From contig NZ_CP041692.1 of the NCBI RefSeq assembly GCF_007362775.1, positions 868,001 through 932,000 on the forward strand: 64,000 nucleotides of DNA, written 5' to 3'. This DNA is from Microlunatus elymi (lineage in GTDB: Bacteria; Actinomycetota; Actinomycetes; Propionibacteriales; Propionibacteriaceae). Both the position numbers and the translations under genes were made by a program. Positions 7,667 to 16,404 of this stretch are shown here, one piece after another (the stretch's first letter is position 1; each line of letters opens with the position of its first letter). The notes below the pieces were generated by a model that was not told where the DNA came from, did no database searches, and worked only from the letters and a program-made list of their open reading frames with translations.

Positions 7667-9754
7667 TGTGATCCGACAGGTGATGTGCGACAGAGTTCCG
7701 CCAGCTGATGTGCGACAGCTGGCCTAGGAAACTGAGGGTTCAGCGGTCCGTGGCCGCTGTCCCTTGATGCTACGCACCGGGTCGATGGTGGTCCTGCGGA
7801 CCACGAGTTCATCGGCTCCGGGCAACTCGATAGCCAGACTGGTCTCGGACACATGCACGGTGACGGTGCGGTGTTGGTGTTCTCGGCCGAGCGCGACGTG
7901 CTGGCCGGCGACGGTGACGACGCCGGTGTTGGAGGCCCGCCGCTGGACGGTGATCGGCTCGGTCGAGGGCCGGGGAACCGGGCCGACCGGGCGGGCGTGT
8001 CTGAGATCGAACGCCTCACCCGGTTCCAGCGGGTTGGGTCGCACCCGCAGCAGTTCTCGCGTGTCGGGGTCGAAGAACAGCAGCGGGGCACCTTCCTCGA
8101 TGAAGATGCCGACCCGACGCCCGGCCAGAATCTCCGCTGCCAGGACCACCCGGTTGCCCAGCGACACGGTGCCGGCTCGGCCCACGGTCCGCTCGACCTC
8201 GGTCACGGTCCGACTGGCCCGGCTGCCCGGACCGGGCTTGGCCGGCAACGGCGGCGCACCGGCCGGCACCGCACCTTGGCCGGTCAGCACATCGAGGTCG
8301 GTGACGGTGAACCGAGATCGCAAGGACTTGACCCGGGTTCCGCCGATCGACAGGTGCACCCATTGGCAGTCGATCCAAAACCGCACCACCTGACCTGCCC
8401 GGCCCGGTCCGAGCCAGAACTGGTTGTTGCACAACGCCATGTTCCCCGACGCCGGCACCACCCGATCCAACTCGATCGCCGCACCACTGCCCGGCACCCG
8501 AACCGCTGGTTGCCCGCTCACCGGTTCATGATCATCACCCAGGTCATGAACACGCGGCGGTTCGTGATCATTTGCTGACTTGCCGGCGTTGGCGGGATCG
8601 CTGGTGGTGTTGAGGATCCCTAACCCGGTCGGCACCCACAACCCAATCCCTGGCACGGCCGCAGCGGGGGTGAACCGGTCGGCCGGCACTACCGGCACCT
8701 TGTCGTCTAGTGCCTGGTGCGGCCGGTCGGCGTTATAGCCGGCCACCCAGGCATCCACCGCGGCCTGGGCGGCCTCAACCGATGCGAACGGGCCAGCCTG
8801 ATCGAGGAAGTCGGGCCGGAACGTGCCGTGAAATCTCTCCACTTTGCCGTTCTGATTCGGCGAGGCCGGCCGGGTCAGCCGGTGCGTGATGCCGTTCTTG
8901 CGGCAGATCTTGTCGAACAACACCTCACCCCGGCTGGGCCCATACCGGTTGAACCGGTCGGTGAACTGCTTGCCGTTATCGGTGATCACTTCCTCCGGCA
9001 CCCCATACCGGGCCAGCGCCTGCGCAAAGGCCAGACACACCGCCCGGCCGGTCGCCCGTTCCACCACCGCCGCCATCACACAAAACCGGGAATGATCATC
9101 AACCCCGGTCACGATCTTCGCGCCCCGAATCTCCCCGGTCCGCACATCGACCAGCTCGATCCCGCCGACAATATCGATGCCCCACAACTGCATCGGCCCC
9201 TCACGCTGGAACCGGATAAACGACTCCCGCGGCCGTTTCCGCGGCCGCTGCCGCAACAACCCCTGACGGATCAGGATCCGATCGATCGTCCGCTCCGACG
9301 GCACCGGCAACGGCACCGAACCATCCCGAGCCCAAGGCAGCGGTCCACGCAACAACTCCAACCGGATCCGCCGCGAACCCCACCGCGGATGCAACCGCCG
9401 CATCTCCGCCACCGCCACCTCGACCGGCTCACCAGCCTGATGCGGACACGACACCGGCCGATGCGACCGATCCGCCAGACCGCCGATCTGCTCAGCCAAA
9501 TAGCGGGCCACCCACCGATGCACCGTCGCTCGATGCACCCCGGTCCGGGCCGCAACCTCGACCACATCCATCCCACTCAGCACTGCCCGGACCGCGTCCA
9601 GACGCTGCTCCACCACAGACAAGACAACCAGTACCAATCCCGGCCTCCCTGACTCCGAGACGCCCCACGGAGACGCCCAAAATCAGAGTGCCGACAAGAC
9701 CGGTGTCGCAGATCAACTGACGGACGTGTGTCGCACATCAACCGACGGAGCACA
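7667..9754 (-). mobile_element. Complete IS481-like insertion sequence, 2,088 bp
   Basis: The ends are TGTGATCCGACAGGTGATGT... at 7667 and its inverted match ending at 9754. The outer 26 bp of the two ends agree at 22 positions and both begin TGTG, as IS481 ends do. Each end carries the word TGATGTGCGACA twice, 13 bp apart (7681-7692 and 7706-7717; inverted at 9729-9740 and 9704-9715, the last with one mismatch). A 15-bp direct repeat flanks the element. It is inserted upstream of the ABC-3C operon, inside the larger integrative element. Confidence 0.85.
7724..9637 (-). CDS. IS481-family DDE transposase with long C-terminal extension
   Basis: This 637-residue transposase starts at TTG 9637, six bases after AGGGAGG. 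Residues 5-60 are a helix-turn-helix (VAARTGVHRATVHRWVARY). A second HTH-like segment and the rve integrase core follow with the DDE triad in GIDIVGG, VITDNGKQF and NGKVERFH. Usual IS481 transposases are 300-400 residues. Here about 280 further residues contain two related beta-rich blocks (SGNMALCNNQFWLGPGRAG... and TGVVTVAGQHVALG...), like the beta-barrel DNA-binding modules found after the core in Mu-type and IstA-type transposases. The frame is intact, so the element may be active. Confidence 0.88.
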   Translation of the reverse strand: MVLVVLSVVEQRLDAVRAVLSGMDVVEVAARTGVHRATVHRWVARYLAEQIGGLADRSHRPVSCPHQAGEPVEVAVAEMRRLHPRWGSRRIRLELLRGPLPWARDGSVPLPVPSERTIDRILIRQGLLRQRPRKRPRESFIRFQREGPMQLWGIDIVGGIELVDVRTGEIRGAKIVTGVDDHSRFCVMAAVVERATGRAVCLAFAQALARYGVPEEVITDNGKQFTDRFNRYGPSRGEVLFDKICRKNGITHRLTRPASPNQNGKVERFHGTFRPDFLDQAGPFASVEAAQAAVDAWVAGYNADRPHQALDDKVPVVPADRFTPAAAVPGIGLWVPTGLGILNTTSDPANAGKSANDHEPPRVHDLGDDHEPVSGQPAVRVPGSGAAIELDRVVPASGNMALCNNQFWLGPGRAGQVVRFWIDCQWVHLSIGGTRVKSLRSRFTVTDLDVLTGQGAVPAGAPPLPAKPGPGSRASRTVTEVERTVGRAGTVSLGNRVVLAAEILAGRRVGIFIEEGAPLLFFDPDTRELLRVRPNPLEPGEAFDLRHARPVGPVPRPSTEPITVQRRASNTGVVTVAGQHVALGREHQHRTVTVHVSETSLAIELPGADELVVRRTTIDPVRSIKGQRPRTAEPSVS

Positions 9755-9769
9755 CCTCGCAGACCTTGT
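9755..9769. repeat. 15-bp target-site duplication, right copy
   Basis: Second copy of CCTCGCAGACCTTGT, starting one base after the IS end. Confidence 0.7.
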
Positions 9770-10238
9770 GGTCCGTGAGGACTTTCTTTACTGGTTCAAG
9801 GCGCGCCTTCGGCGCGCAGCCCGGGCACCCCGGGGCCCCGCCTCGCTGCGCTCGGCACCCCGGGGACCCCACCCGGGCAAACCAAAGGGAGCGCCCGATC
9901 CCGCAAGATCAAGACGCTCCACTCATCGACCAAGGCCCGACGATGCCCTGGTCTGCCGATCAACTCACCTCCGAGCCGCCGACCCGATGTTTGATTGTCA
10001 CTCGCCGCCGGCCGGCGTCAAGAGCACTCCGCTGCGCTCCGTGGCCCAAGGGCTGCCTTCGGCACACTTGACTCCGACCAACGCCGAGTAATTGGCTGGC
10101 TATCGGGTCGGTGGCTCTCCCTGGCCAGCGCGGGTGACGAACTGGGTGACAACCCACGCTCACCACCACCACAAACCAGCAAACCAATCCGACGGTCCAC
10201 CACCGCGACGATAGGCACCGGACGGCGCCCCAGCCGGC
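9770..10238. other. Gene-free right arm of the island with GC-rich hairpins
   Basis: I see no convincing gene here. The stretch contains a 7-bp perfect hairpin with a TTC loop (GCGCGCC/GGCGCGC at about 9802-9818), a run of CCCCGGGG half-palindromes to about 9890, and an interrupted inverted repeat GTCAAG...CTTGAC around 10018-10072. These may be terminators protecting the chromosome from element transcription, or remnants of a decayed gene. Confidence 0.5.
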
Positions 10239-10282
10239 TCGTAATGAATAGGTCGTCGGTTCGATTCCGACAGGTGGCTCCA
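10239..10282 (+). tRNA. Truncated 3' part of a tRNA-Thr(CGT) gene: attR of the integrative element
   Basis: The fragment begins at the anticodon loop (CTCGTAA, anticodon CGT). It then has a variable region, a perfect T-arm (GTCGG, loop TTCGATT, CCGAC at 10255-10271), the 3' acceptor strand AGGTGGC, the discriminator base and an encoded CCA. The 5' half (acceptor, D-arm and the 5' anticodon stem) is missing: the bases before it do not pair. Integrases of pSAM2-like elements recombine within tRNA 3' ends, leaving a full tRNA on one side and such a fragment on the other. This marks the right boundary of the island. Confidence 0.82.
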
Positions 10283-10617
10283 TCCCGAAATCCGCTCTGA
10301 CCAGTACTTTGTAGCGGCCCACCCACAGCAGCTTCAGCAACGACCGATCGGCGAAGGAGCGAACGCCAGCGCTGCGCCTACGGCGTACTTAAGCTTTTCG
10401 GTCAGACCGTTCCCAGCCCTGCCGCTGAATCCGGCAGGACCTGACCACCCGCCGGCCCCACGGCGAGTGTGTCTCGACCGGATCCACTACCCGGGCTCCT
10501 GGGGCCAGTGGCGGTGCTGTTCGTCGCCTGTTTCGGGTGAGTCGATGGTGGTCGGGATCGGGCTACGATCGGCGGCAGCGTGGGTGGGCACGGCCGACCG
10601 GGTGGGGTGATCGGGCG
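10283..10617. other. Intergenic stretch between attR and the sulfatase remnant
   Basis: Nothing coding is convincing here. Sequence composition returns to that of the host chromosome. A GGGTGGGG stretch just before 10,618 could serve the GTG start of the sulfatase. Confidence 0.4.
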
Positions 10618-11969
10618 GTGGATCGACCGAACGTGTTGTTCTTCCATGTGGACAATCTCGGATTCGGTGAGCTGAGCTGCTACTCGGGCGGACCATTTCG
10701 AGGGGCGTCGACGTCGCGTATCGATGCGTTCGCCGGCGACGGCTTCCGCTTGACCAACTACTGCCCTGAATCGCAGTGCACCCCGAGCCGGTCGGCCCTG
10801 CTGACGGGTCGCCACTCGATCCGATCCGGAACCCACAGTGTCCCGATCGGCGCCGGCTCCAACTGGGGCCTGGTCGCGTGGGAAAGGACACTTGGCGACC
10901 TGTTGGGGGAGGCGGGCTACGCGTGCGCCGCGTACGGGAAGTGGCACGTCGGGGAGGGGCCGGGACGGTGGCCCACTGATCATGGGTTTCGGGAGTGGTA
11001 CGGGCCGCCGCGCACTACGACGAGGCGTTGTGGCCTACTGACCCCTGGTACGTCCCGGGCCGAGACCCGGTGTCGCGCATGCTGGAGATCCGTGCCGGAT
11101 CCGACGTTCCCGCCGAGAAAGATCAGCTGACCTTGGACATCCGGCGCGACTGCGATTTGGACTACCTCCGGCGCGTCGAGGACTTCATCCGTGCCAGTCA
11201 CGCTCAACAAACGCCGTTCTTCGTGTACTTCAACCACTCACTGATGCACATGCCGGTGATCCCGCGTGAAGAGTTCGGTGGCCGGACCGGTCAGGGAGAG
11301 TGGGCCGACAGCTTGCTGGAACTCGACAGCGATTTTGGCCGGCTTCTCGACCTCATCGACGATCTTGACCTCGCCGGCAACACCTTGGTGGTCTTCGCCG
11401 GCGACAACGGACCCGAAGACATCTTGCTGTGGCGCGGTTCTCCCGGCTACTGGGAAGGCTCCTACTTCGCCGGGGGCGAGGGCAATCTCCGCACTCCCTG
11501 CATAGTGCGATGGCCACGGCATATCCCCGCGGGCACAAGCAGTGACGAGATCATGCACGTCACCGACTGGTTCACCACAATCCTGCACATGGCCGGTCTG
11601 ACGGCACCCACCGACCGCATCATCGACGGCATCGACCAGACAGACTGGCTGACCGGAAACAGCCAGCAATCGGCGCGTGAGGGGTATCTGTACTGGATGG
11701 GCCCCGAGTTGTACGGCGCCAAGTGGCACAACTTCAAGCTCGTTCTCGTCGCTCAGCGGTACCTGGAGGACACGGCCGCCAAGCTCCCCACCCCACGCAT
11801 CATCAACCTGACCACCGACCCCCAGGAACGCGAACCCGTCGCACTTCCGTACCTGCACACCTGGACCGCCAAACACTTCAACGCCATGATCGAAGACTTC
11901 CAGGCCAGCCTGAAGCGCGAACCGCCAATTCCAGTTGGCGCCGCACTGGACTGGGTCCCCACGTCATAA
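10618..11969 (+). pseudogene. Type I sulfatase, interrupted by one frameshift
   Basis: The first frame starts at GTG 10618 (VDRPNVLFFHVDNLGFGELSCY) and holds the sulfatase signature CTPSRSALLTGR, whose Cys would become formylglycine. It reads to DHGFREWYGPPRT. The second frame continues with YDEALWPTDPWYVPGRDP and carries YFNHSLMHMPV, VFAGDNGPED (metal site) and the C-terminal domain to 11969. Adding one base near 11,014-11,016 (CGCAC-TAC) joins them into a protein of about 450 residues of the arylsulfatase family. It has no signal peptide. It may be a real pseudogene or a one-base sequencing deletion; three more such deletions occur within the next 9 kb. Confidence 0.82.
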
Positions 11970-12026
11970 CCACAAAGCGATGGTCCAGGCCATGAGCCAG
12001 CCCGCCACCAGACCCGAAGGCATACC

Positions 12027-12431
12027 GTGGCCGAGGTCGTAAGTATCGATGGCAAGCCCTACCTGAAACGCAGGCCGATCGCTGTACTCCTGCTGACAGT
12101 CGTCACACTCTTCGTCTACTGGGTCATCTGGTACTACAAGATCAACAACGACGCACGCCGCTACCTCCGCGACCCCACCATCAAACCCTGGCTCAGCGCA
12201 CTCGCGATCGCACCCGGACTCATCCTGATCGTCCCGCCATTCATCTCCATCTACCGCACCGGCACCCGCATCCGCAGGATGGAATCCAGCGCCGCGATCG
12301 ACAAACCGCTCCACCCACTACTCGGTGTCCTCTGCGCCCTGCTCACCAGCATCACCCTCATCTTCGCCGGCGGCACCGGCTACTACTACCAACAACACCT
12401 CAACACGCTCTTCACCAAGGCCGCCCGTTAG
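12027..12431 (+). CDS. DUF4234 membrane protein
   Basis: This 134-residue protein has three to four membrane segments (RPIAVLLLTVVTLFVYWVIWYY, PWLSALAIAPGLILIVPPFI and HPLLGVLCALLTSITLIFAGG). The N-terminal 'KRRPIAVLLLTVVTLFVYWVIWYYKINND' pattern is typical of DUF4234 proteins, which are common in actinobacteria and of unknown function. Its stop codon overlaps, tail to tail, the restored stop of the convergent adhesin gene. Confidence 0.75.
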   Translation: MAEVVSIDGKPYLKRRPIAVLLLTVVTLFVYWVIWYYKINNDARRYLRDPTIKPWLSALAIAPGLILIVPPFISIYRTGTRIRRMESSAAIDKPLHPLLGVLCALLTSITLIFAGGTGYYYQQHLNTLFTKAAR

Positions 12432-13559
12432 CCACGCCGAACCTGCGTCTTGCGGCTCCTGGCCACCAGCAGTGCACCGGCCGGGTGAGCGCGGCGCCGA
12501 GGACGGCGGTCGCCCAGAGACCTTCGGCGGCACCGGTGTTGGGCAGCGCGCCGGCGGTGCCCGGGCCGCCTTGGCCGCCGTTGCCCGCCGGGCCGTTGCC
12601 TCCCGGAGTCACGGTGCGGTGTTCTCCGTCGTCGCTCTTCACCGACGTCACGGTGTTGGTCACCGTCAACCGGGCGATGCCGCGAGGCCGGACCGTCGCC
12701 GACTCACCGCTGCCCTGGGCCGTGACCTCGACGGTCCTCGATGCGCCGGTGGCGGTCTCGGTGACCGTGCACGTCGTACCGCCGGGTATCCCGCCCCGGT
12801 AGCGGTGCTGACTACCTGCTTGGGCTCCGGCCGGGATCACCCAGCTGGCCGCCTTGCCCAAGGCCGGGCAGGACACCAGGAGTTCGATGTCGCCTTGCTC
12901 TCCGGCGGCCGGTCCGGTGATCGTCTTGTCCACCCAAACGATTCCGGGCGCCAAGTGGTAGACGTTCGACGGGCCGGCGCCGACTTGTCCACCGGCCGGC
13001 ATGGTCACGGTCACCGGTGCCCGATCACCGCGAGGACGTATTTGTCCGTGAAGTACCAGATGGCTGCCTGCACGGCAGCAGCCCTCTGGTTCGTGGTCAG
13101 TCCGGCGGGGGCGTCGGTCTGCGGGTAGTACTCGTTGAGAATCCTCGCCACCAGTCCGACGTTGGGCACATTGGATTCATCCCAGGTGCCGAGTTCATAG
13201 CCGATGCCGATCTGTGTCGTGGTCCTGATGTCGATGCAGTACAGGCTCGTCTCGGCACCGCCGCCGGCCGGTGTGCCGCGCAGGATTCCGGCAAAGCTTT
13301 CGTTGAGCGGGCTGAATCCCGCGGTCGGATCAGAACTGGGATACGGTTCGACGGACGAGTCGAACGGATTGTCGAGGTCGGCGATGTAGCCCCGGACTGC
13401 CTGACCGGGACCAAGGCTGGTGAACGTGATCTGCGTGTTGTCGCCGCGGATCGACGGGGCCGGGCCGTTGCCCGGTATCGCCGCAGCAGTTCCGGTTGCG
13501 AGCAAACACAGCGTTATCGCCACGATCAACGCGCCCGCGGCCCGGAAGAAAGATCGCAT
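12428..13559 (-). pseudogene. LPNTG-anchored surface protein with thioester (TQXA) domain, two frameshifts
   Basis: Starting at ATG 13559 there is a signal peptide (FFRAAGALIVAITLCLLATGTAAA), then a TQXA/thioester-type adhesin domain (SLYCIDIRTTTQIGIGYELGTW ... AAAVQAAIWYFTDKYVL). The frame breaks at about 13,028-13,030. One added G gives ...KYVLAGDRAPVTVTMPAGG and the second frame, a beta-rich Cna-B-like region. A second break at 12,483-12,485, again cured by one base in a C run, yields LPNTG, a hydrophobic segment, RSRK and a stop at 12,428-12,430. The restored protein of about 375 residues is a classical sortase substrate. Whether the breaks are biological or assembly errors is undecided. 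Confidence 0.8.
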
Positions 13560-13680
13560 GGTCGGGAGACAAAGACTCTGAGGCCCGCCTGACCAGACCT
13601 ACGGGCCCGCACCACTCGAATTACGGCTGTCCTCAACTCCGAGCGAAGAATTCAAGAGTCTTCTGACCCAAATGCTGAAT

Positions 13681-13719
13681 TCGCGATCAGCCTGCCCGGT
13701 ATCCCGGGCGGCTGATCGC
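13681..13719 (-). terminator. Strong hairpin after the rhamnosidase gene
   Basis: CGCGATCAGCC (13681-13691) pairs perfectly with GGCTGATCGCG (13709-13719). Inside, GCCCGG/CCGGGC pair around a TATC loop, leaving a single bulged base. It lies 28 bases downstream of the rhamnosidase stop and before the adhesin gene on the same strand. There is no T-run, as usual in high-GC actinobacteria. Confidence 0.7.
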
Positions 13720-13747
13720 GATCAGGGGCCACGGCAATGGACCTCGG

Positions 13748-16045
13748 TCAGCCGTGCGGAACCGTTGCGGTGAAGCGATGTTCGCCGCTGCTCACCACCT
13801 CGCTGGTGCCGTCGGGCAGTTCGACCTGAGCGGTGCTGCCACCAGGAATCGTCACGTCCAGGCTGAATTGATCACCGTCGAGCCGCCAACTGCCGTGCAC
13901 CTCGCCGTTCGGCGTGACCAGGCTGCTCTTGGCCCAGGTCAGCCCACCGCCGGGCTCGGGCGCGATCTTGATCTTGCGGTAGCCCGGCTCGAGCGCGTCG
14001 ATGCCGGTGACGACCTTGTGCATCCAGTCCGCGACCGCGCCCAGGGCGTAGTGGTTGAAGCTGGTCATCTCGCCGGGGTTGATGGTGCCGTCGGGCAGCA
14101 TCGAGTCCCAGCGTTCCCAGATCGTGGTGGCGCCCATCGTCACCGGGTAGAGCCAGGACGGGCACTCACGCTCCAAGAGCAGCTTGTAGGCGGCGTCGGT
14201 GTGCCCGGTCTCGCTCAGCGCCCAGGTGACGAACGGCGTACCGGCGAAACCGGTGGAGACCCGATAGCCCGCCTCCTCGACGACCTCGGCCAGCCGGTCG
14301 CCGGCCCGCTGCCGCAGGTCTGCGTCCAGCAGACCGAAATGGATCGCCAGCGCGTACACGGTCGCGCAGTCGCTCTGCACGATTCCTTGATCATCAACGT
14401 AGTGATCGAGAAATGCCTGCCGAAGATCAGCGGCCAGCTTCCGGAAGTGCTGTTGATCTTCGTCGTGGTCAAGCAACTCCGCGGTCCGAGCGGTCAGGTC
14501 CGCGGAACGGTAGGCACAGGCGGTGGCCACCACACCCTTGTCCGCCTTCGCGTCGGCCGGCTTGTCCGGCGGCGCGTCCGGATCCAGCCAGTCCGCGAAC
14601 TGGAAGCCGGTGTCCCACAGGCCGGTCGGGGACAGGTTGCGTTCGATCGCTCGTACGTGTGCGGTCATCGAGTCGTACTGCGCCCGCAGCACGTCCTCGT
14701 CACCGTAGGCCTGGTAGAGGGTCCAGGGCACCCAGACCGCGGCGTCGCCCCAGATCGCGGTGACCGGTTCGTCCCGCGGCCCGTTCTTGCTCCGCCCGAG
14801 GGCGATCACGTCCGGGGCCACGAACGGCACTCGGCCGTCGGCGGAGAGTTGCTCGGCGCGAAGATCACGAAGCCAGTCAGCGAGGAAGTCCTTGACGTCG
14901 AACAGGTACGTGGCGGTGGGTGCGAACGCGGCGATGTCACCGGTCCAGCCGAGCCGTTCGTCGCGTTGCGGGCAGTCGGTCGGGACGTCCAGGAAGTTGC
15001 CCCGCTGCCCCCAGACCACGTTGCGGTGCAACTGATTGACCAGCTCGTCGGAGCAGGAGAAGTCGCCGATCCGGCGCAGATCGGAGCTGACCACCACGGC
15101 TTCCAGCCCCGCCGCGGCAGCGGACTCCAGGGTGAGTCCGCCCGGCCAACCGTCCACCTCGGCGTAGCGAAATCCGTGGAATGTCTTCGTGGGTTCGAAA
15201 AAGTCCTCGCCACCGGAGAGGATGAACCGGTCGGTGGCCTTGGCGGAACGCAGCGGCCGGGAGCCGAGCTCGCCGTGCTCCAGCACCTCGGCGTGCCGGA
15301 TGGTGATCTCCTGCCCGGCCGGTCCGGTGAGCGAGAATCGCAACCAGCCAACGAGATTCTGACCGAAGTCGATCAAGGTCCTGCCGGAAGGAGAGGTGAT
15401 CACCTCGACCGGTTCGACCGCTTCGTGTCGGATCACCGGCGGCCCGATCGGCGCGGTCAGCAGACCATGATCAAATTCGAGTCGGTGGACGCCGACCCAA
15501 TCGCTGACGTCCAAGCCCGGTGAGGACCAGCCCGGGATGGCACGGCGAGCGTCGATGGTCTGGCCGTCGTAGATCTGATTCTCGGTGCTGGTCGAGGGGC
15601 CGGCCCGCCAACTCTCGTCGGTGACGACGGTCTGCTGGTGGCCGTCGGCATAACGCAGGTCGAGCCGGGCGATCAGGCCGAGTTGATCACCGTACAGGCC
15701 GCGGCCGCCCTGGAAGCCCAGCCGGCCGCGGTACCAGCCGTTGCCCAGCGAGGCGCCGAGTGCTGCGGCCTCGCCCGGGGCTGGTAGCAACCGGGTGACA
15801 TCCCAACTGCGGTAGCGAATCCGCCACTGGTAGCTGCTCCAGCCCGGCGTCAACACGTCCGGGCCGACGGGTTGGCCGTTGATCTCCAGTTCGACCAGCC
15901 CCAGTGCGGTGGCGGTCAACTCGGCCGAGACCAGTGGGCCGTGGTCGGAATCAAGATCAAATTCGGTGCGCAGCAGTGGCGCTCCCGAGAAGTCGTCGTC
16001 AGCGGCGATCATGGTCGCCCCGGTCAGCGGCACCTCTTCCGCCAT
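13748..16045 (-). CDS. GH78 alpha-L-rhamnosidase
   Basis: This 765-residue enzyme has an N-terminal beta-domain (LVELEINGQPVGPDVLTPGWSSY, typical Bac_rhamnosid_N), a concanavalin-like middle (TLIDFGQNLVGWLRF) and the (alpha/alpha)6 catalytic domain with the GH78 signature DCPQRDERLGWTGD, whose Glu is the general acid, and NPGEMTSFNHYALGAVADW. It removes terminal rhamnose from plant or bacterial polysaccharides. It has no signal peptide, so it probably acts on imported oligosaccharides. I start at ATG 16045, since the longer frame to 17047 is only an antisense shadow of the GH2 gene. A LacI-type operator lies 29 bp upstream. It is a functional partner of the GH2 enzyme. Confidence 0.88.
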   Translation of the reverse strand: MAEEVPLTGATMIAADDDFSGAPLLRTEFDLDSDHGPLVSAELTATALGLVELEINGQPVGPDVLTPGWSSYQWRIRYRSWDVTRLLPAPGEAAALGASLGNGWYRGRLGFQGGRGLYGDQLGLIARLDLRYADGHQQTVVTDESWRAGPSTSTENQIYDGQTIDARRAIPGWSSPGLDVSDWVGVHRLEFDHGLLTAPIGPPVIRHEAVEPVEVITSPSGRTLIDFGQNLVGWLRFSLTGPAGQEITIRHAEVLEHGELGSRPLRSAKATDRFILSGGEDFFEPTKTFHGFRYAEVDGWPGGLTLESAAAAGLEAVVVSSDLRRIGDFSCSDELVNQLHRNVVWGQRGNFLDVPTDCPQRDERLGWTGDIAAFAPTATYLFDVKDFLADWLRDLRAEQLSADGRVPFVAPDVIALGRSKNGPRDEPVTAIWGDAAVWVPWTLYQAYGDEDVLRAQYDSMTAHVRAIERNLSPTGLWDTGFQFADWLDPDAPPDKPADAKADKGVVATACAYRSADLTARTAELLDHDEDQQHFRKLAADLRQAFLDHYVDDQGIVQSDCATVYALAIHFGLLDADLRQRAGDRLAEVVEEAGYRVSTGFAGTPFVTWALSETGHTDAAYKLLLERECPSWLYPVTMGATTIWERWDSMLPDGTINPGEMTSFNHYALGAVADWMHKVVTGIDALEPGYRKIKIAPEPGGGLTWAKSSLVTPNGEVHGSWRLDGDQFSLDVTIPGGSTAQVELPDGTSEVVSSGEHRFTATVPHG

Positions 16046-16073
16046 TGGAAGTCCGTCCTGTCGTCGTCGGGTG

Positions 16074-16087
16074 TTGAAACGTTCTAA
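16074..16087. promoter_or_regulatory. LacI-family operator upstream of the rhamnosidase
   Basis: TTGAAACGTTCTAA is a near-palindrome centred on CG. It resembles the operators of LacI/GalR-type sugar regulators in actinobacteria. Confidence 0.5.
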
Positions 16088-16185
16088 GCAGCAAGCGAAC
16101 CAGTCGCCATCGGCACTGTCAAGGTGCGCACCGGTCGATTTACACCCCGATTCAGCTCGCCTTCCTCGACCGGCCCGCGCGAACC

Positions 16186-16352
16186 CGCGACAACGCGACT
16201 TGTGGTGGTGCTGGTGGTCTCCGAACCGCCCGAAGTCGCGCCAACACGACTTTGGGCGGTGGATCGCTTGGGTTCGAATGCCGGAAGTCGTGTTGTCGCG
16301 GGTTAGGGCTGTTTCGGGGAGGCGTTGGACCGCCGGAAGTCGTGTTGTCGCG
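16186..16352. repeat. Four copies of a 16-bp REP-like word
   Basis: AAGTCGTGTTGTCGCG occurs exactly at 16285-16300 and 16337-16352. It occurs inverted, with one mismatch each, at 16186-16201 and 16237-16252. The two orientations face each other across the 16046-16404 intergenic region, which otherwise holds no gene. Confidence 0.7.
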
Positions 16353-16363
16353 ACTTCCGGCGG
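16330..16363 (-). terminator. Perfect 13-bp hairpin downstream of the GH2 gene
   Basis: CCGCCGGAAGTCG (16330-16342) pairs with CGACTTCCGGCGG (16351-16363) around an 8-base loop. It lies about 40 bases after the GH2 stop codon and contains one copy of the 16-bp repeat word. It may be a terminator, a REPIN-type element, or both. Confidence 0.6.
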
Positions 16364-16404
16364 CCCGAAGCTAGCGGTGGTAGGGGGCGGAGCCGACGTG
16401 CCGG

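Noticed and set aside
8717-9652. Plus-strand Arg/Pro/His-rich frame inside the insertion sequence
   Set aside because: Shadow of the transposase; no start signal or motifs.
10018-10326. Minus-strand open frame containing CRNRTDDLFITS
   Set aside because: That peptide is the familiar artefact of translating a tRNA gene; it overlaps the tRNA-Thr fragment.
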